64,000 bases of DNA from Thermothielavioides terrestris NRRL 8126 (taxonomy: Eukaryota; Ascomycota; Sordariomycetes; Sordariales; Chaetomiaceae), in the NCBI RefSeq assembly GCF_000226115.1, contig NC_016457.1:5890001-5954000 (forward strand), read 5' to 3'. The notes below the pieces were generated by a model that worked only from the letters and a program-made list of their open reading frames with translations, searched no databases and was not told the DNA's origin. This document shows, piece by piece, positions 22,457-32,535 of the stretch (position 1 is the first letter of the stretch; the number at the start of each line of letters is the position of its first letter). Made by a program: the position numbers and the translations under genes.

Positions 22457-23785
22457 CTACCACCACCCGCTATCACTCTCTGAGTCGCTGTGATAGTATC
22501 CACCCCGCCCTAGCCCATCCCTTAGCAACTCCCGATCCCGTTGTCTTACCTCCCTCCGGATTTCTCTGTCCCTCGCCCGCTCCCTCGCCTCCCTCCGCAC
22601 CCCCGCGTCCTCTCTACTCACCGCCACATACCGCACCCCAGGCACACCGCTGCTCATACCACCCAGCCTATCTCTTTGTCTCTCCCGCTCCCGCTCCCGC
22701 TCCCGCTCCCTACTCCTATCCCTCTCCCTCTCCCTCTCGCGCACCCTCACCCTCACCCACTCAGCACCGCCCAACCCATGCCCATCCCGATCGCCATACC
22801 CGTCCCGATCCCCGTAACCACCACCACCGCCACCGCCAACCATAAAAACCTCGCAATCCGCACAACACCCGGGCCACACCAGCCGCCTCAGCACCAAACA
22901 CCTCTCACAAACCCCAACCGTAACCGTCCTCGGCGTCGGCGTACCACGCCCTCCCCGACTCCGACTTCGACTCCGACTCCGACTGCGACTGCGACTACGA
23001 CTCCGACGACGCCGCCGGCGCCGGCCATCCAGATCTCTGGACGACGACCACCCGTCCGAGTCGGACGCTAGCTCAGACCGAGACCCTGGCGTCGAGGACA
23101 AGGACGAGGACGAGTCGGAGAGAGAAAGAGAGTCCGGCGAGCGGACGACCACCACGGCGCGCGGGGACCGGGGGTGGTAGTGGCGGCGGCGGCGGCGGCG
23201 CGACGGGGACCGGGACGGGGAGGGGGAGGGGGAGGAGCGGCGCCGGGTTGTTGTTGTTGTTGTTGTTGTGCGCAGGGCCGGGCGGAGGGGCAGGCGAGGG
23301 TGGGGCCCGGCGGGACCGGGTGGACCGGCGGCGCTGGTGAGAGGGGTCGGTGCTGGCGGTCTTGTTGTTGGGTGGTGGTGGGGTGGTGGTGGTGGTGGGA
23401 AAGGAGTAGGGGGTTCCAGAGGGTGCCGGGCGGTGGTGGTTGTTGTGCCGGGTGGAGGGGCGTATGGTGGCGGTGGGTAGGGGAGGGTGGTTCTTCTCCG
23501 TCTGTCGGCGGGGATCGGTTCCGGCGCCGCGGTGGGGAGGGGGGCCTGGTGGAAGTGCACGGGGCCGTAGTTGAAATTGATGTTGATGGGCCGGCTTGGG
23601 TGGCGTTCGATGATGTCGCTGGCGATGCGCACCTCGCCGGAGCTGTCGGGGATGCGGTCGTCCGGGCGGTGGTCACGGTCCTGGCGGGAGCGGTGAAGCC
23701 CGTGGGGGCTGCGGATGTGGGCCAGCGGGCGCGGGCGGCGCGGGTCGCGGATGTTTTCGGGGAATTCAAGCCCGTAACGCGCCAT
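22457..23785 (-). CDS. Arg/Ser- and Arg/Glu-rich (RS/RE) protein
   Basis: A 442-residue frame starts at ATG 23785 (MARYGLEFPENIRD). The frame is open further upstream only from a non-ATG codon. The N-terminal 80 residues are moderately ordered (SDIIERHPSRPININFNYG). They are followed by Pro/Thr-rich sequence, an acidic Ser-rich block, and a pure RS repeat (about ten SR pairs). A four-Cys knuckle follows: VCERC, then 10 residues later CCADC, which may bind zinc. Gly-rich YGDRDG repeats, long Arg/Glu runs (RERERERDR) and a final region ending SESDSGWW complete it. RS/RE composition is typical of pre-mRNA splicing and other nuclear speckle proteins, but there is no RRM here, so a role in RNA processing is only an inference. 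Confidence 0.7.
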   Translation of the reverse strand: MARYGLEFPENIRDPRRPRPLAHIRSPHGLHRSRQDRDHRPDDRIPDSSGEVRIASDIIERHPSRPININFNYGPVHFHQAPLPTAAPEPIPADRRRRTTLPYPPPPYAPPPGTTTTTARHPLEPPTPFPPPPPPHHHPTTRPPAPTPLTSAAGPPGPAGPHPRLPLRPALRTTTTTTTTRRRSSPSPSPSRSPSRRRRRRHYHPRSPRAVVVVRSPDSLSLSDSSSSLSSTPGSRSELASDSDGWSSSRDLDGRRRRRRRSRSRSRSRSRSRSRSRGGRGTPTPRTVTVGVCERCLVLRRLVWPGCCADCEVFMVGGGGGGGYGDRDGYGDRDGHGLGGAEWVRVRVRERERERDRSRERERERERERQRDRLGGMSSGVPGVRYVAVSREDAGVRREARERARDREIRREVRQRDRELLRDGLGRGGYYHSDSESDSGWW

Positions 23786-24341
23786 GTCGCCCCCTGCCGC
23801 CTTCTTCCGGTGGCCTCGGGCGCGGGGCGAGAGTCCGGCCTGCACGTCCAGACAATTTAAGAACTCGAGCTGGGATGCCCAGAGAGGCGGCGAAGTGGAG
23901 GATTAAAAGTGTGCCCGGGCAAACGTTCGGATTGAAGAATCCCAGCCCGACATAGCCCGGCGGGGCGTCAAACCCTGGCGCCCATTGCTTCACCCAGGCG
24001 CATATGCAAGCCCTTTACCCTTTCCTACCTGGAGAAGAGAGTATCCGCAACTTGTCCACTGTCCTGGGTGCGCAGGGAGGACGTTGGCGCGGACGACAGG
24101 CCAACAGCCCCCATTTCACATTCGCTCGCTCGCATCGGCAGGGCTCATGATAGGCTCCCAGCTCAGCCACTAACTCTGCGACCGTAAATGCGACCCTGTC
24201 ACAGTGTGGTTGCGAGACCTGCTCGAGAATTTTCACCACAATCATGGCGGCTGTGGATTTTTGCAGACAGCACACACACACACACACGCATGGTATTATG
24301 TTGGCCCTCAACACACGCAATGTCTTTCCCTTACAAACTCT

Positions 24342-24405
<64 letters not shown>

Positions 24406-24537
24406 AAGGAATGACGGACTTGATTGCTCCCTAAACTGACTACCCCGAAAGAAGAAACGCATCACTGCCTGCCAATCTCGTACACACCGATTCCATCCAC
24501 TCAGCGTCCAACTCCAAGCGGTTCCTCGATCTTGCCA
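23786..24537. other. Intergenic with A59 homopolymer and CA repeat
   Basis: It contains a short (CA)n run near 24272-24288 and a run of 59 A residues at 24343-24401. No gene is seen. The poly(A) tract may be the tail of an old retroposed copy or simple slippage; I found no flanking target duplication. Confidence 0.5.
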
Positions 24538-25167
24538 TTACTGAATGGTGATCCTCTTGCCGCCCCTCTTCTCCGCCTTCGGCACGGTGATGTCGAGGAC
24601 GCCGTCCTTGAACTTGGCCTGGACTTTGTCCTGGTCGACGGCGGCCGGGAAGGTAAAGACGCGCGAGAACTCGCCATAGGACCGCTCGCTCAGCCAGTAC
24701 CGGGGCTTCTGCTCGCCGCCTTCGACACGCTTGGTCTCGGAGGTGCCCTCGAGCAGGGCCGGGTCGCCCTCGGTGCGCGAGTGCTCAGTGCGGCCGCGCA
24801 CCACGAGGGTCTGGTCATCGGTGAACTCGATCTCGACGTTCTGGGGTGCCACGCCGGGCAGCTCGCCCTGCAGCACGTACTTGTTGTTGTGCTCGGCCAA
24901 GTCGAACCGGGGCGAGAAGGTGGCCACGCTCGTGCTGCCCTCGAATTTGCCCAGCTGCTGGGCGGCGTACCGGTCAAAGTCGTCCAGCATGCGGAACAGG
25001 GACGAGAAGCCGGGGGCGCCCGAGTGCGTGTGCGAGAAGCGCGGGTGCCACAGAGACATGTTGCGTCGGGTTGGTGTGGATGCGCTACGCGAGAGGAGTG
25101 ACGGTTGCCTTAGTCGAAGGGCTGGAAGCGTTCTCGATGCTAGTCTCAGACTGCGCGATGCTTGCAT
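24538..25167 (-). CDS. Small heat-shock protein, Hsp20/alpha-crystallin family
   Basis: The frame is 209 residues from ATG 25167. The alpha-crystallin domain runs from about residue 86 (FSPRFDLAEHNNKYVLQGEL) to the end, with PGVAPQNVEIEF, LVVRGRTEHS, the insert typical of fungal Hsp30 proteins (EGDPALLEGTSETKRVEGGE), and GVLDITVPKAEK. It should be an ATP-independent chaperone that holds unfolding proteins. A second ATG at 25059 (MSLWHPRFSHTHSG) corresponds to the usual start of cytosolic fungal members. The preceding 36 residues (QASRSLRLASRTLPALRLRQ...) are Arg/Ser/Leu-rich without acids, like a mitochondrial presequence. A TATA box lies about 50 bases upstream of ATG 25167. I cannot tell which start dominates. 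Confidence 0.92.
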   Translation of the reverse strand: MQASRSLRLASRTLPALRLRQPSLLSRSASTPTRRNMSLWHPRFSHTHSGAPGFSSLFRMLDDFDRYAAQQLGKFEGSTSVATFSPRFDLAEHNNKYVLQGELPGVAPQNVEIEFTDDQTLVVRGRTEHSRTEGDPALLEGTSETKRVEGGEQKPRYWLSERSYGEFSRVFTFPAAVDQDKVQAKFKDGVLDITVPKAEKRGGKRITIQ

Positions 25168-25216
25168 TGCGTTGCTGAAGGAAACACAGTCGGGGAGCAG
25201 ACGGGAAGGTCCTGCG

Positions 25217-25395
25217 GTTTATATCTTTGTTTGTCCCCGCCCAGCCGCATTCATCGCTTGGAACCGGCCTTCGTACATCGCGAGACGTTTCTGGGTCTTT
25301 CTGGGTGGGAGTGGTCACGTTGTTTGCATCACCCTCGCATCATCTGGTTGGTGCTGGAATCAGCGAATGATGTCACGGCCGTACCAGAATCTTCT
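25217..25395 (-). promoter_or_regulatory. Heat-shock gene promoter: TATA box and HSE-like motifs
   Basis: Reading leftwards, GATATAAA lies at about 25217-25225. A gap-type heat-shock element TTTCT-N5-TTTCT sits at 25288-25302 and a two-unit element AGAATCTTCT (nGAAnnTTCn) at 25386-25395. These match the binding units of the Hsf1 trimer. A canonical three-unit element is not present, so the call is moderate. Confidence 0.45.
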
Positions 25396-26340
25396 CTGTG
25401 CGCCAGCGAAGCTGCTCGACATCAGGCCACGACAGCGACTCCAAATTGTTGAATTGGGAGTCTGATGACAATTGTCAAGCGGTTGACGGAAGGAGCGCCG
25501 GGGAAGAGAAACAGGTGACAGGTGATGATCGCATAATCTCCCATGGTGCCCGACCCGCTCAGCAGTGAGGTGGGCTGCCTCGAACTCGAGTTGGCAGCAG
25601 CAGCTGCTGCCAGGTGGAAAATTCTCGAAGGTGACTGTCCGCTAGCAGGCAGCAGCAGACGATAGGTGCCTGACTCATGGAAGGTTCTTCCGGCAATTCA
25701 TGTCCGACCACTGAATCGCCACGCTCCACTGTTTCTGGGCCCCGGCCTGGCCCTCCGGGGCTGGCCATGATTTGTGCCGCTAGGAAACGCTAACTTCCGT
25801 TGTGCAGCCCGCAGCCAACCGACCAAGCCAGCCAATGACGGACATTTGTCAGGCATCTTACAGTGGGCGAGTGACATCACCGATCCCAGAGCGCAACCTG
25901 AGCCCGCACAGATCGAGCGGCCGGCACTGTCGAGAAAAGCAGAATCAGGATGGCGGTAGTCTTCTCTGGGAACATGTCGCCACCCACGCTGCGCCCGGCA
26001 CTCTGCGAAGATGGAAATGAGCAGGCGCACAGCCCTGCTCCGGGGAACACCGCGCGCATCAATCAAGCTAGGCGCGATTCGGCGGCCGCCCCAGTACACT
26101 GTTCGCCGCCGACAGAATCTCGCCAAACGCGCAACCCACGCTGCAATTCGCCCGGTCGCCCTACAACTACCTTCCCGTTCCTCCCATCGAGTCGCCGAGC
26201 TGGCTTGACTGCCTGGAACCGCCGATCGATTCCGGGTTCGAAAGACCCGCGGCGAGACTCTGCAGCGGGCGAACCCCAACTCGACATACACATACATACA
26301 CAAGGGGGGATCGCCACAAGAGTCCCCGACCAACCCGACC
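25396..26340. other. Intergenic between divergent sHsp and histidine-kinase genes
   Basis: No independent gene recognised. The kinase leader contains several short upstream ATG frames (for example at about 25950 and 26011) that could be uORFs if the transcript starts far upstream. Confidence 0.4.
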
Positions 26341-27222
26341 ATGCAAGGAGATTCGAGCCATTCAAGCCGCGCCGAGCCTCCTTCTACCGCCGGTGGTCCC
26401 GCCAGTCTGGCCAGTCCCGACATTGGCCTCATTTTCGACCTCGCGCCCGTCGCCTTGCTCATCCTCACGCCCGGCCGGCGCATCACGAGGGCCTCGTCCC
26501 ACCTCCTGGCCGAGTGGCGCGTGGCCGCCCATAGCTGCGTGGGCCAACAGCTCCTCTCCTTCGTCGAGAAGCAGCTGCAGCCCCCCCGACCCGACCACCT
26601 CGCCCACTTGACCTCCGCCATCGACGACGCCATTGCCGCCCGAGCCGAGCGCACCAGCAGGCCCATCAATGCCAGGCACGCCGTCTCCTGGAAGGCCCGC
26701 GTCGTCCCCGTCTTCAACGGCGACGAGCTGCTGTCCGTCGCCCTGGAGTGGCACCAGGGCCCGCCCGTGCATCTGGAGGACGAGCTGGTGCAGCCGGGCC
26801 TCTCGGCCCACGAGGCCTTCCAAATATTCGTGCAAGCCGTGAAGGACTATGCCATCTTCCTCCTCGACACCAAGGGCATCGTCGTGACCTGGAATACCGG
26901 CGCCGAGCTGCTCAAGGGCTACACGCGGGACGACATCGTCGGCAAGCACTTCTCCGTCTTCTACGGCCAGGAGGATCTCGACATCAAGAAGCCCGAGATG
27001 GAGCTCGAGATGTGCCTGCGCCAGGGCCGCGTCGAGGACGAGGGCTGGCGATACAGGAAGGACGGCAGCCGCTTCTGGGCCAACGTGACCATCACGGCCG
27101 TCTACCAGAACGGCGTGCACGTCGGCTTCGGCAAGGTCACACGCGATCTCACGGAGCGCAAGTCGGCCGAGTCGCGCCTCATTGCCGCCTACGAGGAGAG
27201 CGAGAGGCTCAAGTCGGACTTC

Positions 27223-27258
<36 letters not shown>

Positions 27259-28926
27259 CACGGCATGCTGTCGGCCTGCACCCTGCTGCTCGACACCCCG
27301 CTGTCGCCGAGCCAGCGCGACATCGTCACCATCATGGACGAGTCCGGCCAGGTGCTGCTGCAGGTCATCAACGACATTCTCGACTACTCCAAGCTCACGT
27401 CCGGCAGCTTCACGATGCACTCCGACATCGTCGGCATCACGAGCATCGTCACGTCGGTCGTCCGCAGCGCGCAGGCTGGCCTGCCGCCGTCTGTGCACTT
27501 CGAGCTCTTCCTGTCGCCGGACCTGCCCCGGTCCGTCCAGGGCGACCCCTTGCGCTACCGCCAGATCCTGCAGAACATTGTGAGCAACGCTGTCAAGTTC
27601 ACCGACAAGGGCACCATCCGGGTCTGCGCCTCGGTGAAGGAGGAGGACGAGACCAGCTCCACGATCCTCACCGAGGTGACCGACACGGGCATCGGCGTGC
27701 CCGAGCACGCGACGTCCAACCTCTTCATGCCCTTCACCCAGTTCGACGCGACCACCACCAAGCAGTACAAGGGTACCGGCTTGGGTTTGTCGATCGCGAA
27801 GTCGCTCGCCGAGCTGATGGGCGGCAGGATTGGGTACCGGCCCAATCCGGACCGCCAGGGCAGCGTCTTCTGGTTCACCGCGCGGTTCAACAAGATCAAG
27901 AACATGGAGCAGGTTAAGAGCACGAAGGAGGACGATCGAGTGGGCTGGCCGCTGCCAGATGCCCACGTCGAGAGCCTCGTGGAGGAGCTCCGGATGGTGT
28001 CGTCGACCAAGAGCCTGCTGGTGGTCGAGGACAACCTGATCAACCAGAAGGTCATGCTTGGCATGCTGCGGTCCATCGGCTTCAGGAACATCTCGCTGGC
28101 GTCCAACGGCATCGAGGCGGTCCGTATGGTGCGCGGCAGGCCCGCAGCATATGATGTAGTACTCATGGACGTCAACATGCCCATTATGGACGGCCACGAG
28201 GCGACCAGGCACATCCGTGCGGGTGGCATCCTCGTGCCCATCGTGGCCATGACGGCCTACGCGCTGAAGGGCGACAGGGAGCGGTGCATCGAGCACGGCA
28301 TGAACGATTACATCGCCAAGCCGGTCAACAAGCAGCGGCTGATCATGGTGCTAGCCAAGTGGCTGCTGCGGAAGACGAACTATCGGAAAAACTTTGAGGA
28401 ACGCATCTCTGAGCTGACGCGGTACGAGGAGGTCACCGCGCGCGAGATGCTTGGGAGCGACCAGCCGGCGAAAGCCGATGCGGACGGGGCGGTGCCTGCA
28501 GTCTCTGGTCTGGGTCCGGGTCCAGTTCCAGTTCCGCCGATCAAGGCGGCGGCGAGGGCGGAGGAGCCCGGGGAAGCAGCGGGCGCAGTTTTGCCGACTG
28601 CCTTGCCGGCTGCCGAGGGGCCGCAGAAGCTGATGCCGCAAGATGACGAGGTGCAACAACCCCATGAGGAGAAGGCCGATGCGCCCCCGTCAACACCAAG
28701 CCTTAGCGGCCGTGCCAGCAGTGATACCCGAGAGTCTGCCAGCACAACGGACGCTTCCGAAGTCAGCGAGATGGGAACAGAGCAGCCTTTGGTCACCGTG
28801 CTGCCAGGCAGCAAGGGCGACGCGACGGCGGATGTTCGTGAGCTTCCCCAACACCCCTCGCCGACCGGGGAGCATCAGATATTGCTGTTAGGCGGCAGGG
28901 ATGGCGAGCCGCAGACTGGCACATGA
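26341..28926 (+). CDS. PAS-domain hybrid histidine kinase
   Basis: An 861-residue intronless frame starts at ATG 26341. Domains in order: an N-terminal PAS-like region (about 26-135), a clear PAS/PAC (about 160-272; FQIFVQAVKDYAIFLLD to VTRDLTERK), HisKA with phospho-acceptor His300 in SHEIRTP, HATPase_c with the N box (NIVSNAVKF), DTGIGVP and GTGLGLSIAKS, then a receiver domain (about 556-672) with acidic pocket (VVEDN) and phospho-acceptor Asp610 in LMDVNMP, Thr in AMTAYA and Lys in AKPVN. The last 180 residues are low in complexity. No membrane helix, so it is a soluble sensor feeding a His-to-Asp relay through an HPt protein to SKN7/SSK1-type regulators. The architecture fits the PAS hybrid kinases such as Aspergillus TcsA; that subgrouping is tentative. 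Confidence 0.93.
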
Positions 28927-28949
28927 TTCACGGGACACCGCAGATTACT

Positions 28950-29405
28950 GAAGTGGTGCAAAGCCTCCACACCAACCTACCCCACCACACTCAGAAGCAA
29001 GTGCGTGAGATGTGCCCGCAAGGAAGGTCGTCTCCGTCTGGGTAGACGAAGGAGGTGTACGTCGAGTGATGGGAACGATGTCTCCTCAACAGGCAGACAT
29101 ACGGTTCAGATGTGTCTAGTGGTGGCGTGGCGCCACGACATCTCACAACAAGAGCTCAAGAGCTCGCAGCCCCGTCGTCTGGGCAGACGTAGTATAACAA
29201 GAGGAGGGACTCAACAGCCCTCCAGAAGAAGGAAAACCACCGTTGTGGTGCGTCTGTCTTCGTGTGTGATGGCTGTGTCTTGATGCTTGAAGACATGCTT
29301 GAAGAGAGAGAAGATCGGCCGCAGGCCACTTATTCATTTACATCTGATCAGAGAGCCAAGCTCTTAGAAATGAATGCAACGAATCGAAATGCAAAGAAAA
29401 ATGGG
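28950..29405. repeat. GC-normal relative of the RIP-mutated repeat at 4150-4625
   Basis: This stretch follows the kinase stop codon by about 20 bases and aligns in the same orientation with 4150-4625. It keeps ordinary base composition (accaacctacc, gtgtacgtcgagtgatggg, tcaacagccctccagaagaa, gaatgcaacg), whereas the partner has C/T and G/A changes. It is probably a solo terminal repeat or truncated insertion. I could not define ends: TG at 28949-28950 preceded by attac, and attac again at 29568-29572, is a possible but unproven 5-bp duplication. There is no coding capacity. Confidence 0.65.
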
Positions 29406-29697
29406 TGATCGAATCGGCCGAGGAGCCGGTCAGGGAGGGCGTATTCAAGCAGAAGGTTGTGGACTATCTGCCGGCCATAACACAACGATTGGAGTGTCAG
29501 TGCAGTCAGGCGGAAACAGTCGGCATTCACAGGCAGCTAGCTGCTCCGTAGCTGCCTGACGCCTCTGATTACGATCTCAAGCTGCCAGGTTCGCGCAACT
29601 TTCCCGGCCCAAACGCCAGTTGGAATTCAGCGCGGCTTGAGCCAACCCGTCTGGTCTGCGTCTGTCTGCATCTTTACTACTGCCCCCAGACCCGTCC
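29406..29697. other. 3' flank of the FAD monooxygenase gene
   Basis: No gene or RNA recognised between the repeat and the stop codon of the leftward-transcribed monooxygenase gene. Confidence 0.4.
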
Positions 29698-30990
29698 CTA
29701 CAGCCGCGCCTTGACTGTGTCCAGCTCCGCCACCACCTGCCCGTACCTGTCGTAGGCGTCCTTCTCGGCGTCAAAGTTCAGCAGCCACGGCTCCCGGATC
29801 AGGTGGAGCATCTCCGGGTTCTTCCACACCTTGGTCCAGTCGGCCTTGTGCCAGCGCTCCCTCGTCTTGGGGCCCATGGCCTGGGCGCGGTGCACGCGCT
29901 CGTACCGCAGCCTCTCGTACGCGCGCAGCGCCCTGGGGATGTCGCGCCGCCCGCTCAGCTCCAGGCAGGTCGCCAGCACCACGCCGTCCTCGATCGACTG
30001 GCTGGCCCCCTGGATGGACGTGGGCAGGAACGGGTGGGCGGCGTCGCCGATCAGGGCGATGCGCCCCCGCGGCGAGATGAAGGTCGGCAGCGGGTCGCGG
30101 TACACGAGCTTGTGGTCGATCAGCCGGCCGTCGGGGGTCGCCTTGACCAGCTCCCGCACGACGGGGCACCAGCCGTCGAGATAGCGGAGCGCCTCCTCGG
30201 GCTTGCCGGGGAACTGCCAGCTCTCCTCGATGTTGCCGTCGTCGATGTGCGTGAACACCCAGTTGACCTCGGACCCGTTCTTGATGCTCGACGCGAGGAA
30301 GTGGATGTCGGGCCCGATGAACCCCTGGTGCGTATCGCCGTTGACGACCAGGTGGCGCAGCACCGGGTTGTCGCGGATCCGGTCGGCCGGGAACCAGGCG
30401 CGGTACACGGCGTAGCCGGACGACTTGGGGTTCTCGTCGAAGCCGAGCACGATCTTGCGCCCCCGCGACCGCACGCCCTCGGCGGCGATGACCACGTCGC
30501 CGGCGATGCGCTCGCCCTTGACCACCACGCCGGCCTGGGGGGGGTCGTCGGTCTCGAAGTAGTCCTCGACGCGGCAGCCCAGGCGGATGTCGATGCCGCG
30601 CGCCACGGCGTGGCGGTAGATGATGTTGTGCAGCTGGCCGCGGTGGCCGTTGATGCGCCGGCCCCAGGCCCTCTCGTGGGCGAACGACTGGCGGGTCACG
30701 AAGCGGCCCTGGTGGTGGTGCAGGTCGAGCCACGAGGTCTGGCGCGCGATGGCCTCCATGGCGTCCACCACGCCCGGCCAGCGCTCGAACGCGCGGGACC
30801 CGTTCGGGTCGAAGCTGATGATGTCGCCGATGCGCATCAGCTCGTCCACGTCGTCGGCCTTCTCGAACAGCGTCACCGAGTGGCCCTTGCGGTCGCACTC
30901 GATGGCCGCCGCGAGGCCCGCGAAGCCCGCCCCGACGACCAGCACCTTGATGCCAGACGGCGGGAGCCGCGGGAAGTCGTCGCCTGACAT
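29698..30990 (-). CDS. FAD-dependent monooxygenase (salicylate hydroxylase-like)
   Basis: A 430-residue frame starts at ATG 30990 (MSGDDFPRLPPSG); the frame continues upstream only from a non-ATG codon. It has the three marks of class A flavoprotein hydroxylases: the dinucleotide fold GxGxxG in VLVVGAGFAGLAAAIE near residue 20, the DG-like motif AEGVRSRGRK near 190, and GDAAHPFLP near 310 for the FAD ribityl chain. Length and order match salicylate hydroxylase/PHBH relatives, which use NAD(P)H and O2 to hydroxylate an aromatic or similar substrate. There is no membrane segment or signal. It stands alone with no neighbouring secondary-metabolite genes, so the substrate is open. Confidence 0.88.
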   Translation of the reverse strand: MSGDDFPRLPPSGIKVLVVGAGFAGLAAAIECDRKGHSVTLFEKADDVDELMRIGDIISFDPNGSRAFERWPGVVDAMEAIARQTSWLDLHHHQGRFVTRQSFAHERAWGRRINGHRGQLHNIIYRHAVARGIDIRLGCRVEDYFETDDPPQAGVVVKGERIAGDVVIAAEGVRSRGRKIVLGFDENPKSSGYAVYRAWFPADRIRDNPVLRHLVVNGDTHQGFIGPDIHFLASSIKNGSEVNWVFTHIDDGNIEESWQFPGKPEEALRYLDGWCPVVRELVKATPDGRLIDHKLVYRDPLPTFISPRGRIALIGDAAHPFLPTSIQGASQSIEDGVVLATCLELSGRRDIPRALRAYERLRYERVHRAQAMGPKTRERWHKADWTKVWKNPEMLHLIREPWLLNFDAEKDAYDRYGQVVAELDTVKARL

Positions 30991-32080
30991 TCTGTCCGGT
31001 CCGTGTGCCGTGCGGTGTTGAGCGTCGTTGGACGATTGCAGACGGACGGAGGTGGGATCAGGTGTGTAAGACGCGACCTTGTTAACGAGAAGGGGGGGTC
31101 GCGGTCCTTGTTTTAGCCCCGACGGCAATTGGGCCTCGCACCGCGCTCCGTCGAGCCATGGTTAACTCCCGTCGGCGCAGACCGCTATTCCGTGCCAAAT
31201 TCCAAGCAACATGTGGGTTCTCCAATCTGAGCGAACTGCCGACCCCGCTCCGAGCCGTTGGGTCGGGGCCCGGGGTCATGGCCGGGGCTGGTCTCCGTCT
31301 TGTGTTCACTGCTCAGTTGTGGATTGGACAGCGAGCTAGCTAACAGAGCAGCGAGATGTCGTTTCTTGGCTACGCCATAGGACCCGTGGTAGTTTTGGAG
31401 ACCATTGTCCTGCGCTTCGGTCAAGATAAGAGTCTATGTCATGGAGAGATGCTGGCTTATGCGTGTGGACAAACGTGAAGGTCGTAGCGGGCGTGTGAAG
31501 AACACATGTGCTTTTCGCATATCATGCAGCTCCCGATGTCGCGATCCGCTGGCTCATCGCAAGTGCCCATGCTGCACTGACGAAGACCCGGATTTCCAGA
31601 GCTAAGCGCAAACAAGCACGGCAGAGAGACGAGAGATGGTTGCTTATGTTGAACGGTCGAAGCCCTCGAGCAGTTGACAGCATAGTTGATTGCTGAGTGT
31701 GGACTGTGGAATGAAAACATCTGCTGCGATATGTGGGCGCCCGCTACGGGATCCAAGAAGCTGGTTGTCGGCTCCGGTTCTTGACCAGGCCAAACCGCCA
31801 GCAACCAACCAACAACATTGCCCGCCGTTTGCAATTGTTACAAGAAGCACCTCCCCGTTCCGGTTCTCCGTCAAGCGGCATCACCAGTTGACAAGACTGT
31901 ATCTGATTTGCTTGATTACGGAAGCGAAGCACGCATGACCGAGACAGAAAATGGGGTAGATAATAGTTGTCGTGATGGAGAACTACACGGTTACGTCCCC
32001 GTCATTGACATAGACTTGAGGTTAAGGACGCCACGTAGTTCCCAAAACGCCGAACGAGGGTTCCTAGTTGTCGCTGTATA
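30991..32080. other. Intergenic, nothing recognised
   Basis: The upstream region of the monooxygenase gene and a further 900 bases without domain-bearing frames, paired splice sites or RNA genes. Confidence 0.4.
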
Positions 32081-32081
32081 A

Positions 32082-32384
32082 GGCTCCGCCACCGAGGGCT
32101 CCTACAACTCCAGCTCCTCCATCATCGCCGTCAGCGACGACGGCAGCGGCGGCGGCGAGGAGATGGGCGCCACCTCGCCATATCAAGAATGGAAGGAAGC
32201 AGCATTGGCTGGGTTCATAAAACAGGAAGCGCAATTTCAGGCCTTGATGATAGATGACCAGGCAAGGAGGGAAAGGAGAGTCTCAGTACGTTATTTGACC
32301 ACCACGGCCACGACTACCAAGCCAGCTCTGCAACTCGCAGGAAAACATGAAATCCCGTGCCTAAACCCAAGACTGCCTCTCTAA
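32082..32384 (+). pseudogene. Orphan coding-like segment, possible gene fragment
   Basis: Directly after a TAA at 32079-32081 the frame opens with strongly C-ending codons (GSATEGSYNSSSSIIAVSDD), then SPYQEWKEAALAGFIKQEAQ and a charged stretch, ending at 32382-32384. The segment is preceded by ctgtataag, which could be a 3' splice site, and contains GTACGT at about 32288 as a possible donor. I find no upstream exon or start codon with similar codon bias, so this may be a leftover exon of a broken gene or a duplicated fragment. The first in-frame ATG is at 32163. Family unknown. Confidence 0.25.
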
Positions 32385-32535
32385 TCTGCCTCTAGCGGTG
32401 CTACCGCAGTGTGTGACATGAAGCAATGCATGCAAAGGACATGACATGAGAAAAGGGGTATCACAGGAAACGCCGTCGCCCCCATCTACCCATGCATAAA
32501 CCCCGTTACCATCGTCAAAAAGTGTAGGGAACCGT

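Noticed and set aside
24188..24439. Frame with a long poly-Lys run
   Set aside because: Translation of the A59 homopolymer.
26222..26250. gggttcgaaagaccc resembling a tRNA T-arm
   Set aside because: No acceptor, D or anticodon arms fold around it.
26362..28296. Long minus-strand frame opposite the histidine kinase
   Set aside because: Composition artefact (Gly/Leu/Val/His-rich, no domain); the plus strand encodes a full kinase.
29803..30987. Plus-strand frame opposite the FAD monooxygenase
   Set aside because: Mirror of GC3-biased codons; the minus strand carries GxGxxG and GDAAHP.
26341..30990. Secondary-metabolite cluster around the FAD monooxygenase and kinase
   Set aside because: No polyketide synthase, peptide synthetase, terpene cyclase, P450 or transporter gene is nearby; the neighbours are housekeeping genes.
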